NCBI GenBank assembly: GCA_013821865.1
Contig: PNJM01000085.1
Coordinates: 1-9,150, forward strand
Length of the DNA: 9,150 nt
DNA from: Rhodocyclaceae bacterium
GTDB lineage: Bacteria; Pseudomonadota; Gammaproteobacteria; Burkholderiales; Rhodocyclaceae
Direction of reading: 5' to 3'
Every line of letters starts with the position of its first letter. Position 1 is the stretch's first letter. Positions 6,277 through 9,150 of the stretch are shown piece after piece. The position numbers and the translations under genes were made by a program. The notes beneath the pieces are model-generated. The model had not been told where the DNA came from. It saw nothing but the letters and a program-made list of their open reading frames with translations, and did no database searches.

Positions 6277-6672
6277 TCAGTCCGGAATCACGGCGGTCGC
6301 TTCGATTTCCACCTTGGCCGCCACTTCGAGCAGTCCGGCCACCTGCACCACGGCCATGGCCGGGTAATGGCCGCCCATCACTTCGCGGTAGACGCGGCCG
6401 ATCTCCTTCAGTTGCGTCATGTACTCGTTCTTGTCGGTGATGTACCAGGTGAGGCGCACGATATGCTCCGGCCGGCCGCCTGCCTCGGCCACCACGGCAA
6501 CGACATTCCGCAGCGCCTGGCGCACCTGGTCGGGCAGCTTCGAACTGTGGAAGTGGCAGTTCTCGTCCCAGCCTACGTGGCCGGCGGTGACGACCATGCG
6601 GCCGCGTGCGGCAATACCGTGGGCGTAGCCGCTGGGCTGGCGCCAGCCGGACGGGTGAAGGATCTGGGTCAT
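6277..6672 (-). CDS. RidA-family (YjgF/YER057c/UK114) protein, copy 2
   Basis: 131-residue RidA-family paralogue of the following gene, sharing the layout HPSGWRQPSGYAHGI at 6-20, TAGHVGWDEN at 29-38, RPEHIVRLTWYI at 67-78 and KVEIEATAVIPD at the end. The canonical Arg is again replaced by Met (PAM, M106), so both copies share this change. It starts at ATG 6672, overlapping the thioesterase TGA as ATGA, with AGAGG five bases before the start. That tight coupling ties it to the ligase-thioesterase pair. Divergence to about 55% identity means the duplication is old and the two may have different substrates or form a mixed trimer. The exact reaction is unknown. Confidence 0.88.
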   Translation of the reverse strand: MTQILHPSGWRQPSGYAHGIAARGRMVVTAGHVGWDENCHFHSSKLPDQVRQALRNVVAVVAEAGGRPEHIVRLTWYITDKNEYMTQLKEIGRVYREVMGGHYPAMAVVQVAGLLEVAAKVEIEATAVIPD

Positions 6673-7133
6673 GCGTGCCTCTCGTACCGATTGATGTCCA
6701 GCCTGCCTTCCATGAATCCTGTCATCAGCACGCGCAGATCATCCGGGGTCTGCACCGCGCGCCCTTCATCCAGATTCATGGTGACGAGGACCATGTTTGT
6801 CCGCAGCCGCTGTTCGCCCTGGTAGGCGCAATCCATGGCCAGTTTCAGCGAACTCCTGCCCAAGTGCTCGAGTTTCAGTCCGAGGGTGATCATTTCGCCG
6901 ATCTTCGACGGTGCGACGAAATCGCACGACAGGCTGACGATGGGAAAGCCGAGCCGATGCTCCGTGATGTAGCGGGCATAGTTCAAGCCCAGGCCCTGAT
7001 TGAACCAGTCCTCCACCAGGCCGTTGAACATGATGAAGTACTGCGGGTAGAAGACGATGCCTGCCGGGTCGCAATGGGAGAAGCGCACCAGCTGGTCGCT
7101 GTAGAAGGTGTTGCCGATGATGCGGGAAGTCAT
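6669..7133 (-). CDS. 4-hydroxybenzoyl-CoA thioesterase-like hotdog-fold thioesterase
   Basis: 154-residue acyl-CoA thioesterase of the 4HBT hotdog family, hydrolysing an aryl- or acyl-CoA to the free acid and CoA. VRFSHCDPAGIVFYPQYF (16-33) matches the catalytic region of Pseudomonas 4-hydroxybenzoyl-CoA thioesterase, where the Asp of CDPAGIV is catalytic; here that is D22. GFPIVSLSCDFVAPSKIGE lies at about 62-80, as in relatives. The start at 7133 overlaps the ligase TGA as ATGA, and the stop overlaps the next RidA gene in the same way. Similar thioesterases occur in aerobic benzoate and 2-aminobenzoate CoA clusters, where they may free CoA from dead-end esters. A role in a 4-chlorobenzoate pathway is less likely without dehalogenase genes nearby. 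Confidence 0.88.
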   Translation of the reverse strand: MTSRIIGNTFYSDQLVRFSHCDPAGIVFYPQYFIMFNGLVEDWFNQGLGLNYARYITEHRLGFPIVSLSCDFVAPSKIGEMITLGLKLEHLGRSSLKLAMDCAYQGEQRLRTNMVLVTMNLDEGRAVQTPDDLRVLMTGFMEGRLDINRYERHA

Positions 7134-8755
7134 GGAGCGCCCTGTTTCCTTTCACGCAGCCTGAAGCGCTGCAGCTTGCCGGTTTCCGTGCGCGGCAGTT
7201 GGGTGACGAAATCGATCGCCCGCGGGTACTTGTACGGCGCGATGCTGTTCTTGACGAAGTCCTGCAGATCCCTCGCCAGCGCGGCTGAAGCGGCGATGCC
7301 GGACTTGAGCACGACGAAAGCCTTGACGATCTGGCCGCGCTCCTTGTCCGGCACGCCGACCACGCCGCATTCGGCTACCGCCGGATGGTTGAGCAGGGCA
7401 TCCTCCACCTCCGGCCCGGCGATGTTGTAGCCGGCCGAGATGATCATGTCGTCGGTGCGCGCCTGGTAGAAAAAATAGCCGTCCCCGTCCATGCGGTAGG
7501 CGTCGCCGGTGAGGTTCCAGCCGTTCTGCACGTAGTTCTTCTGCCGCTCGTCGGCCAGGTAGCGGCACCCGGTCGGCCCTTTCACCGCCAGCCGCCCGAC
7601 ATTGCCCGGTGGCAGCGGATTGCCCGCATCATCGACGATACAGGCGCGATAGCCGGGGATGGCGTAGCCGGTGGCGCCGCGCCGCACCTTCTCCGGCGCG
7701 TGGGAGATGAAGATATGGATCATCTCGGTGGCGCCGATGCCGTCGATGATCTCGATGCCGGTGGCCTGCTTCCACAGCTGCCGTGTGGCATCGGGCAGGG
7801 CCTCGCCGGCGGAGACGCACTTCTTCAGGCTGGAGAGATCGTGGTCTTTCGCCAGCGCCGCCATCTGCCGCCAGAAGGTGGGGGCGGTGAAACAGATCGA
7901 AGCCTTGAAGTCCTCGATGGTCTGGAGCAGCGTATCGGGCATCAGCCTCTCCACCAGCACGGTGGAGGCGCCGTAGCGTAGCGGAAAGCAGAGCATGCCG
8001 CCGAGGCCGAAGGTGAAGGCCAGCGGCGGCGTGCCGCAGAAGATGTCGTCCGGCCCCGGCTTGAGGATGGAGCGCGGGAAGCAGTCGCACATGGCCATCA
8101 CGTCGCGGTGGAAGTGCATGGTGCCTTTCGGCTGGCCGGTGGTGCCCGAGGTGAAGGCGATCAGCGCCACATCCCCGGCCGCGGTGTCCGTGTTGCCGAA
8201 CTCGGCCGGCTTGGCTTCGAGCAGCGCCTCCAGCGAGCCGGGGCCGCCGTCGTTGAAGCAGAGCGCCTGTTTCAGGTTCGGGCATTGGCCGCGGGCGAGT
8301 TCGAGTTCCTCCATCAGCCGCACGTCGCACAGGGCAGCGCCGATCTCTGCCTTGTCGATGATCTGCTTCAGTTCCTTCGCGCGCAGCAGCGGCATGGTGG
8401 CGACGGCGATGCAGCCGGCCTTGATCACGGCGAACCAGCAGGCGGCCATCATCGGGTTGTTCGGCCCGCGCAGCAGTACGCGATTGCCGGGCACCAGCTT
8501 CAGGTCCTCGCGCAGCACGCGGGCGATCCGGTTGGCGCGCACCATGAGTTGCAGGTAGGTGCAGGCGCCGTCCGCGGTGCGCAGGGCGATGCGTCCGCCG
8601 TGGCCGGCGGCGACCATCCTGTCGAGCAGCTCGACGGCGCAGTTGAGCCGCTCCGGGTAGCGCAGTTCCGGCAGCTCGAAGATCAGTTCCGGCCACTGGC
8701 TGCGCGGCGGCAGGTTGTTCCTGGCGAAAGTGTCGATGTGGGCGGTGTAGGGCAT
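7130..8755 (-). CDS. Aryl-CoA ligase, 2-aminobenzoate-CoA ligase-like
   Basis: 541-residue ANL-superfamily enzyme (acyl-AMP then acyl-CoA formation) that would activate an aromatic carboxylic acid in the cytoplasm. Motifs: P-loop TSGTTGQPKG at 202-211, aromatic substrate-pocket region PPLAFTFGLGG at 243-253, IIDGIGATEM at 336-345, TGDAY at 416-420, RTDDMIISAGYNIAGPEVE at 433-451, and catalytic Lys527 in RTETGKLQR. The N-terminus (YTAHIDTFARNNLPP, LRYPERLNCA) and overall pattern resemble the 2-aminobenzoate-CoA ligase (AbmG) of Azoarcus evansii and the broader benzoate-CoA ligase group, as I recall them. The gene starts four bases after the acyl-CoA dehydrogenase stop and ends in an ATGA overlap with the thioesterase gene. 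The substrate is inferred: 2-aminobenzoate is the best guess, with benzoate or hydroxybenzoates possible. Confidence 0.88.
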   Translation of the reverse strand: MPYTAHIDTFARNNLPPRSQWPELIFELPELRYPERLNCAVELLDRMVAAGHGGRIALRTADGACTYLQLMVRANRIARVLREDLKLVPGNRVLLRGPNNPMMAACWFAVIKAGCIAVATMPLLRAKELKQIIDKAEIGAALCDVRLMEELELARGQCPNLKQALCFNDGGPGSLEALLEAKPAEFGNTDTAAGDVALIAFTSGTTGQPKGTMHFHRDVMAMCDCFPRSILKPGPDDIFCGTPPLAFTFGLGGMLCFPLRYGASTVLVERLMPDTLLQTIEDFKASICFTAPTFWRQMAALAKDHDLSSLKKCVSAGEALPDATRQLWKQATGIEIIDGIGATEMIHIFISHAPEKVRRGATGYAIPGYRACIVDDAGNPLPPGNVGRLAVKGPTGCRYLADERQKNYVQNGWNLTGDAYRMDGDGYFFYQARTDDMIISAGYNIAGPEVEDALLNHPAVAECGVVGVPDKERGQIVKAFVVLKSGIAASAALARDLQDFVKNSIAPYKYPRAIDFVTQLPRTETGKLQRFRLRERKQGAP

Positions 8756-8759
8756 CGTG

Positions 8760-9150
<391 letters not shown>

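Overview
The window looks like chromosomal DNA from a high-GC proteobacterium. The gene content points to a metabolically versatile betaproteobacterium of the Azoarcus/Thauera/Rhodocyclales kind: a proton-pumping transhydrogenase, an RlmM-type rRNA methyltransferase, and a CoA-dependent aromatic acid catabolic cluster whose ligase resembles 2-aminobenzoate-CoA ligases. This placement is inference from protein resemblance and was not tested by a search. No tRNA, rRNA, CRISPR array, insertion sequence or phage gene is visible.

Layout. On the + strand, 1-1181 is the 3' part of pntB (5' end outside the window). It is followed by a small cysteine-cluster (YkgJ-like) reading frame from about 1232 that has no ATG/GTG/TTG start at the right place and no stop near its expected end. 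Everything after that is on the - strand, so genes converge at about 1511. Read in transcription order (from the right edge), the - strand carries two blocks. Block A is: acyl-CoA dehydrogenase (C-terminal part only, 9150-8760), aryl-CoA ligase (8755-7130), hotdog thioesterase (7133-6669), two tandem RidA-family genes (6672-6277 and 6250-5858), then rlmM (5847-4720). The ligase/thioesterase and thioesterase/RidA junctions are 4-base ATGA overlaps and the other gaps are 4 to 26 bases, so block A reads as one operon. Block B is: rhlE DEAD-box RNA helicase (4468-2987), a class I SAM methyltransferase (2997-2356) and a fumarylacetoacetate-hydrolase-family enzyme (2359-1511), joined by overlaps of 11 and 4 bases.

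The 251 bases between the blocks (4469-4719) form the rhlE leader. It holds a chain of perfect inverted repeats, the last of which buries the rhlE Shine-Dalgarno in a 9-bp stem. It also holds a possible 38-codon leader ORF with its own good Shine-Dalgarno, whose TGA overlaps the rhlE ATG.

How the genes may work together. Block A fits aerobic breakdown of an aromatic or amino-aromatic acid as its CoA ester: the ligase activates, the thioesterase rescues CoA, the acyl-CoA dehydrogenase works on the dearomatised product, and the RidA proteins handle a reactive enamine/imine intermediate. Both RidA copies lack the arginine that canonical RidA uses to hold the substrate carboxylate, which suits a CoA-ester substrate. 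The two most novel items here are that RidA pair and the structured rhlE leader.
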